Shown: positions 30,254 through 39,797 of the stretch, one piece after another
Numbering within the stretch: position 1 is the stretch's first letter
How the letters are laid out: every line of letters begins with the position of its first letter
Assembly: GCF_009796785.1 (NCBI RefSeq)
Contig: NZ_CP047026.1
Location: forward strand, 3,950,501-4,014,500
DNA: 64,000 nucleotides
Source of the DNA: Polaribacter sp. L3A8
GTDB taxonomy: Bacteria; Bacteroidota; Bacteroidia; Flavobacteriales; Flavobacteriaceae
Reading direction: 5' to 3'
Program-made: the position numbers and the translations under genes
Notes under the pieces: model-generated
Told to the model about the DNA's origin: nothing
The model's database searches: none
What the model saw: the letters and a program-made list of their open reading frames with translations, nothing else

Positions 30254-31204
30254 TTATTCCTCGATACTCACATGAAATAAAGCATCACCTTTATTTACAA
30301 TAGGTGTTTTATTGATACAGAAAATATGACAATCAAATGGTGCGTACACCTTCTTTTTAAATTCACCAAAAGGATCTTGAATAACGCCTAAAACTTCTTT
30401 CTTTTTTACAAAACTTCCGTTTGCAACTCTAATTTTAAACATTCCAGAATCTAAGGCTCTTATCCATTTTGCTTTATGTACAAAAATTGGTGTTGCTCTA
30501 ACGGTGATTTCTCCTTCAATTAAACCTAAACGAATTAACACGTTTTTAGTTCCGTTTACACCTTCGTTAATAATAGTAGGGTTTAGTTCTTTCGTTTTTC
30601 CTCCTTCAAAAAGTAAAACCGTTTTGCCCATTTTATGTAACGTATCTCTCAAAGATTTTTTAATGTTTTCAGAGAAAACAATCATTGGTGGGTTAAAAAC
30701 CTTGGCCAATTCTAACGCTTTTTCATCTTCTTCACTACATCTTATCTGTGCAATATTATCACGATCTCCTCCTCCAGTATGAAAATCAATAACATAATCT
30801 ACAATCGGAGCAATTTCTTTTGTAAATTGAAAGGCAAATTGGCTGGCTAAAGAACCACTTGCAGACCCAGGAAACATTCTATTTAAATCACGTCCGTCAG
30901 GAAATTCTCTAGTCTGAATTAAATACCCAAAAATATTAAAAACAGGAATGCAAATAATGGTTCCGTTTTTTGGTTTATTAATCTTTAAATTGATAATTTC
31001 TCTAATAATTCCAACACCATTTGTTTCGTCACCATGTATACCCGCTAGTAATAAAACAACAGGCCCAGGGTTCTGAGAACGTTCTATAATTATGGGAACT
31101 TTTACGGTAGTTCTTGTATGTAACTTTGCTACCTCTAAATCTAAAACGGTGCGTTTTCCTAAAGGAATTACTTTTCCTAAAAGGATAAAAGGCTTATTCG
31201 ACAT
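30254..31204 (-). CDS. Succinylglutamate desuccinylase/aspartoacylase-family zinc enzyme
   Basis: 316 residues, cytosolic. Zinc site His57-x2-Glu60 (AGIHGDE) and His142 (VIDFHTGGG), with the substrate-binding [11 protein letters not shown] motif at about 103-113; the fold is that of M14 carboxypeptidases. A C-terminal beta domain (about 230-310) follows. Overlaps rimK by 11 bases. Family members remove acyl or amino-acid groups; next to a glutamate ligase it may trim what RimK adds, which is inference. Confidence 0.85.
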   Translation of the reverse strand: MSNKPFILLGKVIPLGKRTVLDLEVAKLHTRTTVKVPIIIERSQNPGPVVLLLAGIHGDETNGVGIIREIINLKINKPKNGTIICIPVFNIFGYLIQTREFPDGRDLNRMFPGSASGSLASQFAFQFTKEIAPIVDYVIDFHTGGGDRDNIAQIRCSEEDEKALELAKVFNPPMIVFSENIKKSLRDTLHKMGKTVLLFEGGKTKELNPTIINEGVNGTKNVLIRLGLIEGEITVRATPIFVHKAKWIRALDSGMFKIRVANGSFVKKKEVLGVIQDPFGEFKKKVYAPFDCHIFCINKTPIVNKGDALFHVSIEE

Positions 31205-32069
31205 GAATTTCTAAATAACGAATGATTTCTTTTGCAATATTTTTACCTGTAGCTACTTCAATACCTTCTAAACCGGGAGATGAATTTACTTCTAAAACCA
31301 AAGGTCCTTTAGAGGATTGTAACATATCTACACCAGCAACTCCTAAGCCTAAAGCTTTGGTTGCTTTTAAAGCAGTTTTTTCTTCTTCGTCTGTTAATTC
31401 TATAACAGTAGCATTACCACCTCTATGTAAATTAGAACGGAATTCGCCTTCTTTACCTTGTCGTTTCATGGCACCAACCACTTTTCCATCAACAACAAAA
31501 GCTCTAATATCTGCACCACCAGCTTCTTTAATAAATTCTTGCGCAATTACTCTTGCACCTAAACCATTAAAAGCTTCTAAAACAGAAGTTGCAGCGTTCT
31601 TAGTTTCTGCTAAAACAACCCCTAAACCTTGTGTTCCTTCCAATAATTTTAAAATTAATGGAGCTCCACCTACAGATTCTACTACATGTTCTACATCTTT
31701 AGTATAATTAGCAAAAACCGTTTTTGGTAAACCAACACCTGCTCTTGCTAAAATTTGTAAACTGCTTAATTTGTCTCTAGATTTTACTAAGGCCTGAGAA
31801 GAAACGGCAGAAAATACTTTCATCATTTCAAATTGACGAATAACTGCGGTTCCATAAAAAGTTACAGAAGCTCCAATTCTAGGTATAATAGCATCGATAT
31901 TTTCGATGTATTCACCTTTGTAAAATATTTTTGGTGATCTTCTTTCAATTTCAATGTTACATTTTAAATGGTCTACAACCATTACTTCATGACCTCTTTT
32001 TTCAGCAGCTTCGACCAATCTTCTAGTTGAATACAATTTTGGATTTCTAGATAGAATTACAATTCTCAT
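31194..32069 (-). CDS. rimK: RimK-type alpha-L-glutamate ligase
   Basis: 291 residues, ATP-grasp fold. Starts [23 protein letters not shown]-binding [18 protein letters not shown], then [16 protein letters not shown] and the Mg-binding [14 protein letters not shown]. In E. coli RimK adds glutamates to the C-terminus of ribosomal protein S6. Coupled to both neighbours: start overlaps the protease stop by one base, stop overlaps the zinc enzyme. rpsF is not in the window. Confidence 0.93.
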   Translation of the reverse strand: MRIVILSRNPKLYSTRRLVEAAEKRGHEVMVVDHLKCNIEIERRSPKIFYKGEYIENIDAIIPRIGASVTFYGTAVIRQFEMMKVFSAVSSQALVKSRDKLSSLQILARAGVGLPKTVFANYTKDVEHVVESVGGAPLILKLLEGTQGLGVVLAETKNAATSVLEAFNGLGARVIAQEFIKEAGGADIRAFVVDGKVVGAMKRQGKEGEFRSNLHRGGNATVIELTDEEEKTALKATKALGLGVAGVDMLQSSKGPLVLEVNSSPGLEGIEVATGKNIAKEIIRYLEIHVE

Positions 32070-32506
32070 TACTTTTTGTTTTTTAATTTGTGTGATAAAT
32101 CTTTCATCGTTGTATCTATCAAAAATTTATGATTTAAAAATTTTCTTCCCAATAATACGGGAAAAGTCATGTCTTTACGTTCACTTAATGTTAAATGAAT
32201 AGGAAAAGATTTGTTAAAAATTACGATTTCAGTTTCTATTAAGAATCTTTCTTCTGAAATACCATTAGAGCTTTTAACCAATTTAGAAGCATATTTTTTA
32301 GTGGAAAACTCTTTGTTGTTATAAAAAGGGTGTTCAGGATCTAATAATGTAAATCTAATAAATTTTTCAGTATCTACAGTAATTTCTTCAATGTTTGAAC
32401 AATGAATTGATGACGTATAAGCTCCAGAATCAATTTTCACATCAATATCTTCTAAAATTAATTCAGGGAAATCAGCTTTGTCTATTCTGCCAATTGTAAT
32501 TTTCAT
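32069..32506 (-). CDS. RimB-like retropepsin-type protease (PF05618 family)
   Basis: 145 residues. Although often named ATP-dependent zinc protease, the motif is aspartic: Asp26-Ser-Gly-Ala in [11 protein letters not shown], with the hydrophobic partner [18 protein letters not shown] near the C-terminus, the single-lobe retropepsin pattern. Genes of this family neighbour rimK widely; in Pseudomonas the counterpart is RimB. First gene of this three-gene operon. Confidence 0.85.
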   Translation of the reverse strand: MKITIGRIDKADFPELILEDIDVKIDSGAYTSSIHCSNIEEITVDTEKFIRFTLLDPEHPFYNNKEFSTKKYASKLVKSSNGISEERFLIETEIVIFNKSFPIHLTLSERKDMTFPVLLGRKFLNHKFLIDTTMKDLSHKLKNKK

Positions 32507-32565
32507 TCGTAAAATATATTAAGAAGTAAAATTACAGATACTTATTCATTAAAAAAGAAAAAGTT

Positions 32566-34122
32566 TTAAAATTTTGCAATTGCCGCTTCTGCACAACGTT
32601 CTCCGTCCATTGCAGCAGAAACAATTCCGCCTGCATAACCACCACCTTCGCCACAAGGAAACAAACCTTCTATTTCTGTATGTTCTAAATTTTCTTTTCT
32701 AGGGATGTTTACGGGTGATGAAGTTCTAGATTCTACACCAATAATATTAGCTTCATTGGTATAATAACCATGCATTTTTTGTCCGAATGCAGCAAAACCT
32801 TTTCGCAATCTACCACCAATAATTTTTGGTAATAAAGAATGCAAAGGCGCAGATTTTAGTCCGGGTTGATATGAGCAATCATTTAAATCGTTAGAAAGTC
32901 TACCATCAACAAAATCTACCAATCTTTGTGCAGGAGCGGTTTGTGTTCTTCCGCCTGCAAAAAAGGCTATTTTTTCTAAATCTTTCTGAAACTCTAATCC
33001 TTTAAGCGCTCCAAATTCTTCGTATTTTTTAAAATCTTTATCAATATCTAATTCAACAACAATTCCAGAATTTGCAAATCGGTTATTTCTACGAGAAGGC
33101 GACATTCCGTTTACAACAACTTCTCCGTTTGCTGTGGCTGCTGGTACAATAAACCCCCCAGGACACATACAAAAAGAATACACACCTCTGTTATTTACTT
33201 GATGCACCAAACTATACGCAGCAGCAGGTAACAATTCATCTCTTTCGCCAGCACAATGATATTGAATCTGGTCTATAATTTCTTGTGGATGCTCTACACG
33301 AACGCCCATAGCAAATGACTTTGCTTTTAATGCAATTTCTTTTTTATGTAGCAATTCATAAATATCTCTTGCAGAATGACCTGTTGCCAAAATAACCGAG
33401 TTAACAGCCATTTCTGTTCCATTCTTTAATTGAATTGCTTGTAGTTTATTATTTTTTATCGTAAAATCTGTAACACGAGTTTCAAAATGAATTTCGCCTC
33501 CGTATTTTATAATATTATCACGAATATTTTCTATAATCTTAGGTAATTTATTGGTTCCGATATGAGGATGTGCATCTACCAAAATTTGCTCTGTTGCTCC
33601 GTGATAGACTAGGTTTTCAAAAATTCTACGAACGTCACCACGTTTTAAAGAACGGGTATATAGTTTACCATCAGAATACGTACCTGCACCACCTTCTCCA
33701 AAACAATAATTAGAATCTTCATTTACAAAATGATCTTGATTAATCGCTTTTAAATCTCGTCTTCTATCTTGTACATTTTTACCACGTTCTAAAACAATAG
33801 GTTTGTAACCTAATTCTATACAACGTAAAGCTGCATACATTCCTGCAGGACCAAAACCAATAATATGTATTTCTTTGGCATTAGAAACGTCTTTGTACTC
33901 AAAAATATAATCAGATTTTTCTGGTACTTTTTCATTGATATAGACAGCCACTTTGTAATTAAAAATGATGTCTTTTTTACGAGCATCTATAGATTTACGG
34001 AGTACTTTTACGGCAGAAATTTCACTTTTATCAAGGCTTAATTGTTTAGAAGCTTTGTATAAAAGAATGTTTTCTTTACGTTCTTCTATTAAATTTACTC
34101 GAAGTTGAATTTCTTTTACCAT
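32566..34122 (-). CDS. FAD-dependent oxidoreductase (COG2509-type)
   Basis: 518 residues. An N-terminal region of about 75 residues precedes the dinucleotide fold IHIIGFGPAGMYAALRCIEL (about 86-105) with ERGKNVQDRRRD. A flavoprotein-like GEGGAGTYSDGKLYTR segment and the C-terminal GLFPCGEGGGYAGGIVSAAM FAD motif follow. Members of this family are widespread but their substrate is not established. A perfect TATTTTTG box ends 5 bases before the ATG. Confidence 0.85.
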   Translation of the reverse strand: MVKEIQLRVNLIEERKENILLYKASKQLSLDKSEISAVKVLRKSIDARKKDIIFNYKVAVYINEKVPEKSDYIFEYKDVSNAKEIHIIGFGPAGMYAALRCIELGYKPIVLERGKNVQDRRRDLKAINQDHFVNEDSNYCFGEGGAGTYSDGKLYTRSLKRGDVRRIFENLVYHGATEQILVDAHPHIGTNKLPKIIENIRDNIIKYGGEIHFETRVTDFTIKNNKLQAIQLKNGTEMAVNSVILATGHSARDIYELLHKKEIALKAKSFAMGVRVEHPQEIIDQIQYHCAGERDELLPAAAYSLVHQVNNRGVYSFCMCPGGFIVPAATANGEVVVNGMSPSRRNNRFANSGIVVELDIDKDFKKYEEFGALKGLEFQKDLEKIAFFAGGRTQTAPAQRLVDFVDGRLSNDLNDCSYQPGLKSAPLHSLLPKIIGGRLRKGFAAFGQKMHGYYTNEANIIGVESRTSSPVNIPRKENLEHTEIEGLFPCGEGGGYAGGIVSAAMDGERCAEAAIAKF

Positions 34123-34126
34123 GTGG

Positions 34127-34134
34127 CAAAAATA
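34127..34134 (-). promoter_or_regulatory. -7 box just upstream of the FAD oxidoreductase start
   Basis: Minus-strand TATTTTTG, five bases before the ATG. If used, the transcript would start at or within the start codon (leaderless). No TTG at -33. Confidence 0.3.
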
Positions 34135-34282
34135 ACAAATTTTAAAGGTTAATAAATAAATAACTTTATGCTAAAATTATGATTTAAATATTTTATTTTT
34201 TTTAAATTTAAACAAAGACTAGATTGTGAATATAATTATTAGAAAATGCGGTAAAAATTGGAGGTGAAATCATGATTTTATC

Positions 34283-34290
34283 TATCTTTA
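34283..34290 (+). promoter_or_regulatory. Candidate promoter of the PPK2 gene
   Basis: TATCTTTA (one base from TAnnTTTG), with TTG at 34258-34260, 22 bases upstream. The gap 34123-34306 is shared with the divergent FAD gene. Confidence 0.4.
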
Positions 34291-34306
34291 AAAAATATTT
34301 AAAAGG

Positions 34307-35164
34307 ATGCTAGACAAAGGTAAATACAAAGTAAAAAATAACATTCAACTTGCTGATTTTAATACAAAAGAAGTAGTTGAAAAGGCAGATAAAAAGCTTA
34401 AAAAAATAAGAAAAAAGCTAAGTAAAATTCAGGATACCATGTATGCAGAGGGCAAATATAGTATGCTAATTTGCTTGCAAGGAATGGATACTTCTGGTAA
34501 AGACAGCTTAATTAGAGAGGTTTTTAAAGATGTAAATGCGCGTGGAGTAGAGGTTCATAGTTTTAAAGTGCCTACGGAGTTAGAATTAAAGCACGATTTT
34601 TTATGGAGGCATTATATTGCGCTACCTGCAAAAGGGAAAATTGGCGTTTTTAATAGAACACATTATGAGAATGTGTTGGTAACAAGAGTGCATCCAGAAT
34701 ATGTGTTTGGCGAAAATTTACCCACCATAAATACTTTAGAAGATATAAATGATGATTTTTTCCATAATAGAATGGATAGAATCAATGCTTTTGAAAAACA
34801 TATTGTTGATAGTGGAACAATTGTCTTAAAATTCTTTTTAAACTTATCTAAAGGAGAGCAAAAAAATAGGTTGTTGCGTAGGTTAAATTTGCCAGCAAAG
34901 AATTGGAAGTTTTCTGCAGGAGATTTAAAAGAACGTAAACTTTGGGACAAGTATCAGTTTTGTTATCAAGATTTATTAAATAGAACTTCTAAAGAAAATG
35001 CGCCTTGGTTTGTAATTCCTGCGGATGATAAACCAACAGCAAGATTTATTTTAGCAGATATTGTATTAGAAGAATTAGAAAAATATAATTTTAAAGAGCC
35101 TTCACTTCCTGCAAAAATACAGGGTCAGGTAGCCGAATTTAAAAAACAATTAAATAACGAATAA
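34307..35164 (+). CDS. PPK2-family polyphosphate:nucleotide phosphotransferase
   Basis: 285 residues, cytosolic. Walker A GMDTSGKDS at 59-67, then GKIGVFNRTHYENVLVTRVH with the Walker B region, and the RLNLPAKNWKFSAGDLKER lid. These are PPK2 hallmarks: the enzyme phosphorylates nucleoside mono- or diphosphates with polyphosphate. The single-domain length fits class I or III; substrate class is not decided by sequence reading. Confidence 0.9.
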   Translation: MLDKGKYKVKNNIQLADFNTKEVVEKADKKLKKIRKKLSKIQDTMYAEGKYSMLICLQGMDTSGKDSLIREVFKDVNARGVEVHSFKVPTELELKHDFLWRHYIALPAKGKIGVFNRTHYENVLVTRVHPEYVFGENLPTINTLEDINDDFFHNRMDRINAFEKHIVDSGTIVLKFFLNLSKGEQKNRLLRRLNLPAKNWKFSAGDLKERKLWDKYQFCYQDLLNRTSKENAPWFVIPADDKPTARFILADIVLEELEKYNFKEPSLPAKIQGQVAEFKKQLNNE

Positions 35165-35265
35165 ATAATAGTTATAAAGTAGAACGTTTAAAAGTTGTAA
35201 CGTTTTGGTAACAGAATTTTCAACTTTAAAAGCTTTATAATCTAAAAAGAATAAGAACTAGAAGA

Positions 35266-36093
35266 ATGAATTTAAATTTAACAAAACCAATCGTATTTTT
35301 CGATTTAGAAACAACAGGTATAAATATAGCAACGGATAAAATTGTAGAAATAGCAATTTTAAAAGTGTTTCCAAACGGAAATAAAGAAAGTAAAACGTGG
35401 TTGGTAAATCCAGAAATGGAAATTCCACAAGGATCTATAGATGTACATGGAATTACAAACGAAAAAGTAGCTACAGAACCAACTTTTAAAGAATTAGCTT
35501 CTAAGATTAATGAGATGATTGCAGATGCTGATTTGGCAGGTTTTAACTCTAACCGATTTGACATTCCTTTACTAGCAGAAGAATTAATGCGTGCAGGAAT
35601 TGATTTTGACATGAAAAATAGAAAAGCGATTGATGTACAAGTTATTTTTCATAAAAAAGAACAAAGAACGTTAAGTGCTGGTTACCAATTTTATTGTGGT
35701 AAAGAATTAGAAGGAGCGCATGGAGCAGAAGCAGACACCAACGCAACTTACGAGATTTTGTTAGCACAATTAGATAAGTATGAAGATATAGAAAATTCTG
35801 TGGATGCTTTAAGTGAATATTCTACACACGGAGAACGAGCAGATTTTGCAGGATTTATTCTAATGAATGATAAAAAGCAAGAAATATTTTCTTTCGGAAA
35901 ATACAAAGGAAGAACCGTAGAAGAAGTGTTTAAAGAAAACCCAGGTTATAATAATTGGATGCAGAATGCAGATTTTCCTTTATACACTAAAAAGGTGTTA
36001 AATGAAATTAAACAAAGAATGACTGCTCCAAAAAAGAAAATGTCTGATGCAGAAAAGCTAAAGGCTTTGCAACAGAAGTTTAATTTAAGATAG
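35266..36093 (+). CDS. DnaQ-like 3'-5' exonuclease with ExoX-type C-terminal domain
   Basis: 275 residues. DEDDh exonuclease domain about 8-170: FFDLETTG with Asp13 and Glu15, AGFNSNRFDIPLL and HGAEADTNATYE with the later His and Asp. Residues about 205-250 (FGKYKGRTVEEVF, NNWMQNADFPLYTK) match the small domain found at the C-terminus of ExoX-like proteins. Probably processes DNA ends or proofreads in trans. Confidence 0.88.
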   Translation: MNLNLTKPIVFFDLETTGINIATDKIVEIAILKVFPNGNKESKTWLVNPEMEIPQGSIDVHGITNEKVATEPTFKELASKINEMIADADLAGFNSNRFDIPLLAEELMRAGIDFDMKNRKAIDVQVIFHKKEQRTLSAGYQFYCGKELEGAHGAEADTNATYEILLAQLDKYEDIENSVDALSEYSTHGERADFAGFILMNDKKQEIFSFGKYKGRTVEEVFKENPGYNNWMQNADFPLYTKKVLNEIKQRMTAPKKKMSDAEKLKALQQKFNLR

Positions 36094-36108
36094 GTTTTTA
36101 AAGGTTTT

Positions 36109-36149
36109 TGTCATTTCGAAATGAGTCTTTTTAGACGATTGAGAAATCT
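36109..36149 (+). repeat. Dispersed palindromic repeat, copy 1
   Basis: Perfect 14-bp palindrome TCATTTCGAAATGA (36111-36124), then hairpin GTCT-TTTT-AGAC, then GATTGAGAAATCT. A second copy is at 44474-44514 in the opposite orientation, where the hairpin is GCTT-TTTT-AAGC: pairing is kept while bases change. Confidence 0.7.
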
Positions 36150-36189
36150 AAGAAGCCAATAATACAAATATCTTATAATCTAAAAAATT

Positions 36190-36675
36190 ATGTTTACAGA
36201 ATATAAAAATTTACCAAATAATTCTCGCGTTTGGATTTACCAAGCAGATAGAGAGTTTACAGAGAATGAAATAAACTTTATTTCGGATAAAGCAGAAGAC
36301 TTTATTAACCAATGGACGCGTCATGGAGACGATTTAAAAGGTTCTTTTACTATAAAATACAATCAGTTTTTAGTGTTGGCAGTAGATGAGAGTTTTAATA
36401 ATGTGTCTGGTTGTTCTATTGATAGTTCTGTTCGTTTTATTAAAGAACTAGAAAACGAATTAAAATTAGATTTAATGGACAAAATGAACATTACGTTTAA
36501 AGATAATGACAATATTAACTTAGTAAAATTATCAGATTTTCAGAGGTTTGCCAAAGAACAAAAAGTAACTTCAGATACTATTGTGTTTAACAATATGGTA
36601 AATACCAAGGCAGATTTTGAAAACAATTGGGAGATTCCTGCAAAAGAAAGTTGGCACAAACGCTTTTTGGTATAA
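36190..36675 (+). CDS. Conserved hypothetical protein (often mislabelled ABC transporter ATPase)
   Basis: 161 residues, no signal peptide. Reads MFTEYKNLPNNSRVWIYQAD, with DESFNNVSGCSIDSSVRFIK in the middle. Proteins like this occur throughout Flavobacteriia and, as I recall, are sometimes annotated as ABC transporter ATPases, yet there is no Walker A, Walker B or signature motif here. Function unknown. Its 3' side runs into the repeat at 36725. Confidence 0.75.
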   Translation: MFTEYKNLPNNSRVWIYQADREFTENEINFISDKAEDFINQWTRHGDDLKGSFTIKYNQFLVLAVDESFNNVSGCSIDSSVRFIKELENELKLDLMDKMNITFKDNDNINLVKLSDFQRFAKEQKVTSDTIVFNNMVNTKADFENNWEIPAKESWHKRFLV

Positions 36676-36724
36676 CTATTGATTTTTAAGTTATAACTGA
36701 GGTTACTAAATAAGTTGCGTTAAG

Positions 36725-36830
36725 GATTGAGCGGTTTGTTTGAGCTCTTTTTTAGGTGTCGGTTCGAGTGATTCTGCTTTTTTGCAGAATTGTATCGAGA
36801 ACAAACCTAAAAAAAGCGAGTAGCGAAAGC
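36725..36830 (+). repeat. Stem-loop repeat family, copy A
   Basis: Left part GATTGAGCGGTTT...GAGCTC (36725-36747), stem TTTTTTAGGT (36748-36757) with ACCTAAAAAA (36805-36814), then GCGAGTAGCGAAAGC. Its 47-base loop holds another hairpin, ATTCTGC-TTTTTT-GCAGAAT (36771-36790). Copy B at 39798-39865 is in inverse orientation on the other side of the GH3 gene. Confidence 0.75.
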
Positions 36831-36866
36831 CTGTTTAAACGCCCAAAAAATATGTTCGAAAATAAG

Positions 36867-39785
36867 ATGAAGAAAGAGTTACTGATTATCCTTTTTATAG
36901 GTTTTGTTTTTAATATATCTGCACAGAGTGTAGATCCTTTAATTACAAAAGATAGCGAAGCACAAGATGTTTGGATAGATAGTATTCTAAAAAATATGAC
37001 TTTAGATGAAAAAATAGGTCAGTTATTTATGATACAAGCCTATTCTAATAAGGATAAAAAACACGAAGATTACATTACAAATATGATTAAAAAATATCAT
37101 GTGGGTAATTTAATTTTTATGCAAGGAACGCCAGATAAGCAAGCGGCACTTACTAATAAATATCAAGATTCTGCAAAGGTGCCTTTATTAATTGGTTTTG
37201 ATGGTGAGTGGGGCTTAGATATGCGTTTAAAAAATACGTATCGTTTTCCTTGGAATATGACTTTAGGGGCCATTAAAAATGATTCTTTGATTAAAGAATT
37301 TGGAGTGCATTTAGGAAAACATTGCAAGCGTTTGGGGATTCATTTAAACTTTGCACCGGTTGTAGATATTAATACAAACCCAGATAACCCTATTATTGGT
37401 AATCGTTCTTTTGGTGAAAACAAAGATAATGTTACAGAAAAAGCAATTGCATTTACTCAAGGAATACAAAGTATGGGGGTTTTAGCAAGTGCCAAACATT
37501 TTCCTGGTCATGGAGATACCGCAACAGATTCTCACCAAACATTGCCTGTTTTAAATTTTGATTTGGCTCGTTTAAATGATATAGAACTTTATCCGTATAA
37601 AAAAATATTTGATGCTGGTATAACAAGTGTGATGACTGCGCATTTAAGTGTACCTAGTTTAGAGCCAGATAACAGATTGCCTACTTCTTTGTCTAAAAAG
37701 GTAGTTACAGATTTATTACAACAAAAACTAGGCTTTTTAGGTTTGGTAATTACGGATGGTTTAAACATGAAAGGCGCTGCAAATTATGCAACATCAGCAG
37801 AAATTAATTTAGCAGCAATTCAGGCAGGTAATGATTTATTGTTAATTCCGCAAGAAATTCTTGCTACTGTAAATTTAATTAAAAAAGCAATTGAGTTAAA
37901 AACGCTTACAGAAGAACGTATAGATCATTCTGTTCGTAAAATATTAAAAGCAAAATATTGGGCAGGTTTAAACAATTACAAACCTGTGCAATTAGAAAAT
38001 CTAGATGCCTATTTAAATTCTATAGACGATGAATTGTTGCACAGAGAATTGGTTAAAAATTCTTTGACGGTTCTTAAAAACGTAAACGGAAATATACCTG
38101 TTAGAAATTTAGAAAACAGAAAAATTGCTTATGTAAAATTAGGAGATGATTCTAGTTCTGATTTTGTGAACATGCTGCAAAACTACGGTAAAGTAGATGT
38201 GGTTTCTGATAAAAATTTAGACGGACTTATAAAAAAATTAAAACCTTATAACTTGGTAATTATCGGTTATCATAAATCGAATGCAAACCCTTGGAAAAGT
38301 TATAAGTTTAAAGACAAAGAATTGGTTTGGTTGCAAGAAATTGCACGTGAAAAAAATGTAATTTTAGATGTTTTTGCAAGTCCGTATAGTTTGCTACAAG
38401 TAAAATCATTTACCAATATAGAAGGGCTTATTGTTTCTTATCAGAATAGTAAATTAGGGCAAGAATTATCTGCACAACTTATTTTTGGAGCTTTTGGTGC
38501 CAAAGGAAAATTACCGGTAACCATTAAAACCGATTTTTTTGAAGGTAGAGGTTTTACCACATCTAACCTTGGTAGATTTGAGTATACGTTGCCAGAAGCT
38601 GCTAATTTATCCTCCAAAAAATTAAAAGAAATAGATTCTTTAGCTAATATTATATTAAAGAAAAAAATGGCACCAGGTTTTCAGGTTTTGGTCGCAAGAA
38701 ATGGTAAAATTGTTTTAGATAAAAGTTATGGGTATCATACAGATAAAAAGACACATAAAGTAAAAAATTCTGATGTGTATGATTTGGCTTCGCTTACTAA
38801 AATTTTAGCGTCATTACCTTTAATAATGAAAGCAGAAGAAGAGCAAAAAATATCTTTAAACGAAAAAGTACAAGAGCTTTTACCAAGTTTTAAAGGGTCT
38901 AATAAAGCAGCTGTTTCTGTAAGAGAAATACTATCGCATTATGGTCGTTTAAAAGCATGGATTCCTTTTTATGTAGCTACGCAAGATAGTGTAACACATA
39001 AAAATTCTCCAATTTTTTATGGTAAAGTTCGGTCTAAAAAATTTGGAATAAAAGTGGCACAAAACTTATATATAAACAAGAGTTACAAAGACAGTATTTA
39101 TAAATTTATAAGAGATGCAGACCAAAGAGAAAGACCAGGTTATAAATATAGCGATTTAGGATATTATTTATTTAAAGAAGCTATAGAAAACACCTACCAA
39201 AAACCATTAAATACATTAGTAGATGAAGAATTTTACCAATCTTTAGGCGCAAACAGAACTAGTTATTTACCGTTGCAAAAGTTTGCTAAAAACGAAATTA
39301 TACCCACCGAAAAAGACGACTATTACCGCAACCAATTAGTGCAAGGTTATGTGCATGATATGGGTGCAGCAATGTTGGGCGGAGTAGGAGGTCATGCAGG
39401 TTTATTTGCCAATGCAAACGATGTTGCTAAAATTATGCAAATGTATTTGCAGAAAGGATTTTATGGTGGCAAACGTTATTTAAAAACCGAAACTGTAGAT
39501 AAATTTAACCACCGTTATTTTTCTGATCAACAAGTACGTAGAGGTTTAGGTTTCGATAAACCACAGTTAAACCCTAAAGTAAAAGCCACTTGTGGTTGTG
39601 TTTCCGATGAGAGTTTTGGGCATTCTGGTTTTACAGGTACCTATACTTGGGCAGATCCCAAAAGTGGAATTGTGTACGTGTTTTTGTCTAACAGAGTGTA
39701 TCCTACGGCGGCAAACATGAGTTTGGTAAGAAGTAATATGCGTACCGAAATTCAGCAAGTTATTCAAGATGCTATTATAGATTAG
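36867..39785 (+). CDS. Secreted GH3 / serine hydrolase (beta-lactamase-like) fusion
   Basis: 972 residues from the chosen start MKKELLIILFIGFVFNISAQ, a clear signal peptide; ATG at 36852 is an alternative. The frame is open further up to 36756, but that part is the repeat A and should be excluded. Residues about 40-570 are GH3 of the NagZ type (KHFPGHGDTATDSHQTLP, LVITDGLNMKGA). The C-terminal half is a class C beta-lactamase/PBP-like domain with SLTK (SxxK), YSD and HSGFTGT. A role in peptidoglycan or amino-sugar turnover in the periplasm is likely. Confidence 0.88.
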   Translation: MKKELLIILFIGFVFNISAQSVDPLITKDSEAQDVWIDSILKNMTLDEKIGQLFMIQAYSNKDKKHEDYITNMIKKYHVGNLIFMQGTPDKQAALTNKYQDSAKVPLLIGFDGEWGLDMRLKNTYRFPWNMTLGAIKNDSLIKEFGVHLGKHCKRLGIHLNFAPVVDINTNPDNPIIGNRSFGENKDNVTEKAIAFTQGIQSMGVLASAKHFPGHGDTATDSHQTLPVLNFDLARLNDIELYPYKKIFDAGITSVMTAHLSVPSLEPDNRLPTSLSKKVVTDLLQQKLGFLGLVITDGLNMKGAANYATSAEINLAAIQAGNDLLLIPQEILATVNLIKKAIELKTLTEERIDHSVRKILKAKYWAGLNNYKPVQLENLDAYLNSIDDELLHRELVKNSLTVLKNVNGNIPVRNLENRKIAYVKLGDDSSSDFVNMLQNYGKVDVVSDKNLDGLIKKLKPYNLVIIGYHKSNANPWKSYKFKDKELVWLQEIAREKNVILDVFASPYSLLQVKSFTNIEGLIVSYQNSKLGQELSAQLIFGAFGAKGKLPVTIKTDFFEGRGFTTSNLGRFEYTLPEAANLSSKKLKEIDSLANIILKKKMAPGFQVLVARNGKIVLDKSYGYHTDKKTHKVKNSDVYDLASLTKILASLPLIMKAEEEQKISLNEKVQELLPSFKGSNKAAVSVREILSHYGRLKAWIPFYVATQDSVTHKNSPIFYGKVRSKKFGIKVAQNLYINKSYKDSIYKFIRDADQRERPGYKYSDLGYYLFKEAIENTYQKPLNTLVDEEFYQSLGANRTSYLPLQKFAKNEIIPTEKDDYYRNQLVQGYVHDMGAAMLGGVGGHAGLFANANDVAKIMQMYLQKGFYGGKRYLKTETVDKFNHRYFSDQQVRRGLGFDKPQLNPKVKATCGCVSDESFGHSGFTGTYTWADPKSGIVYVFLSNRVYPTAANMSLVRSNMRTEIQQVIQDAIID

Positions 39786-39797
39786 TAGCTATTTCCT

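Noticed and set aside
31222..31707. 161-codon plus-strand open frame inside rimK
   Set aside because: Antisense shadow: Ser/Pro/Thr-rich, no domain, no promoter, while rimK is complete on the other strand.
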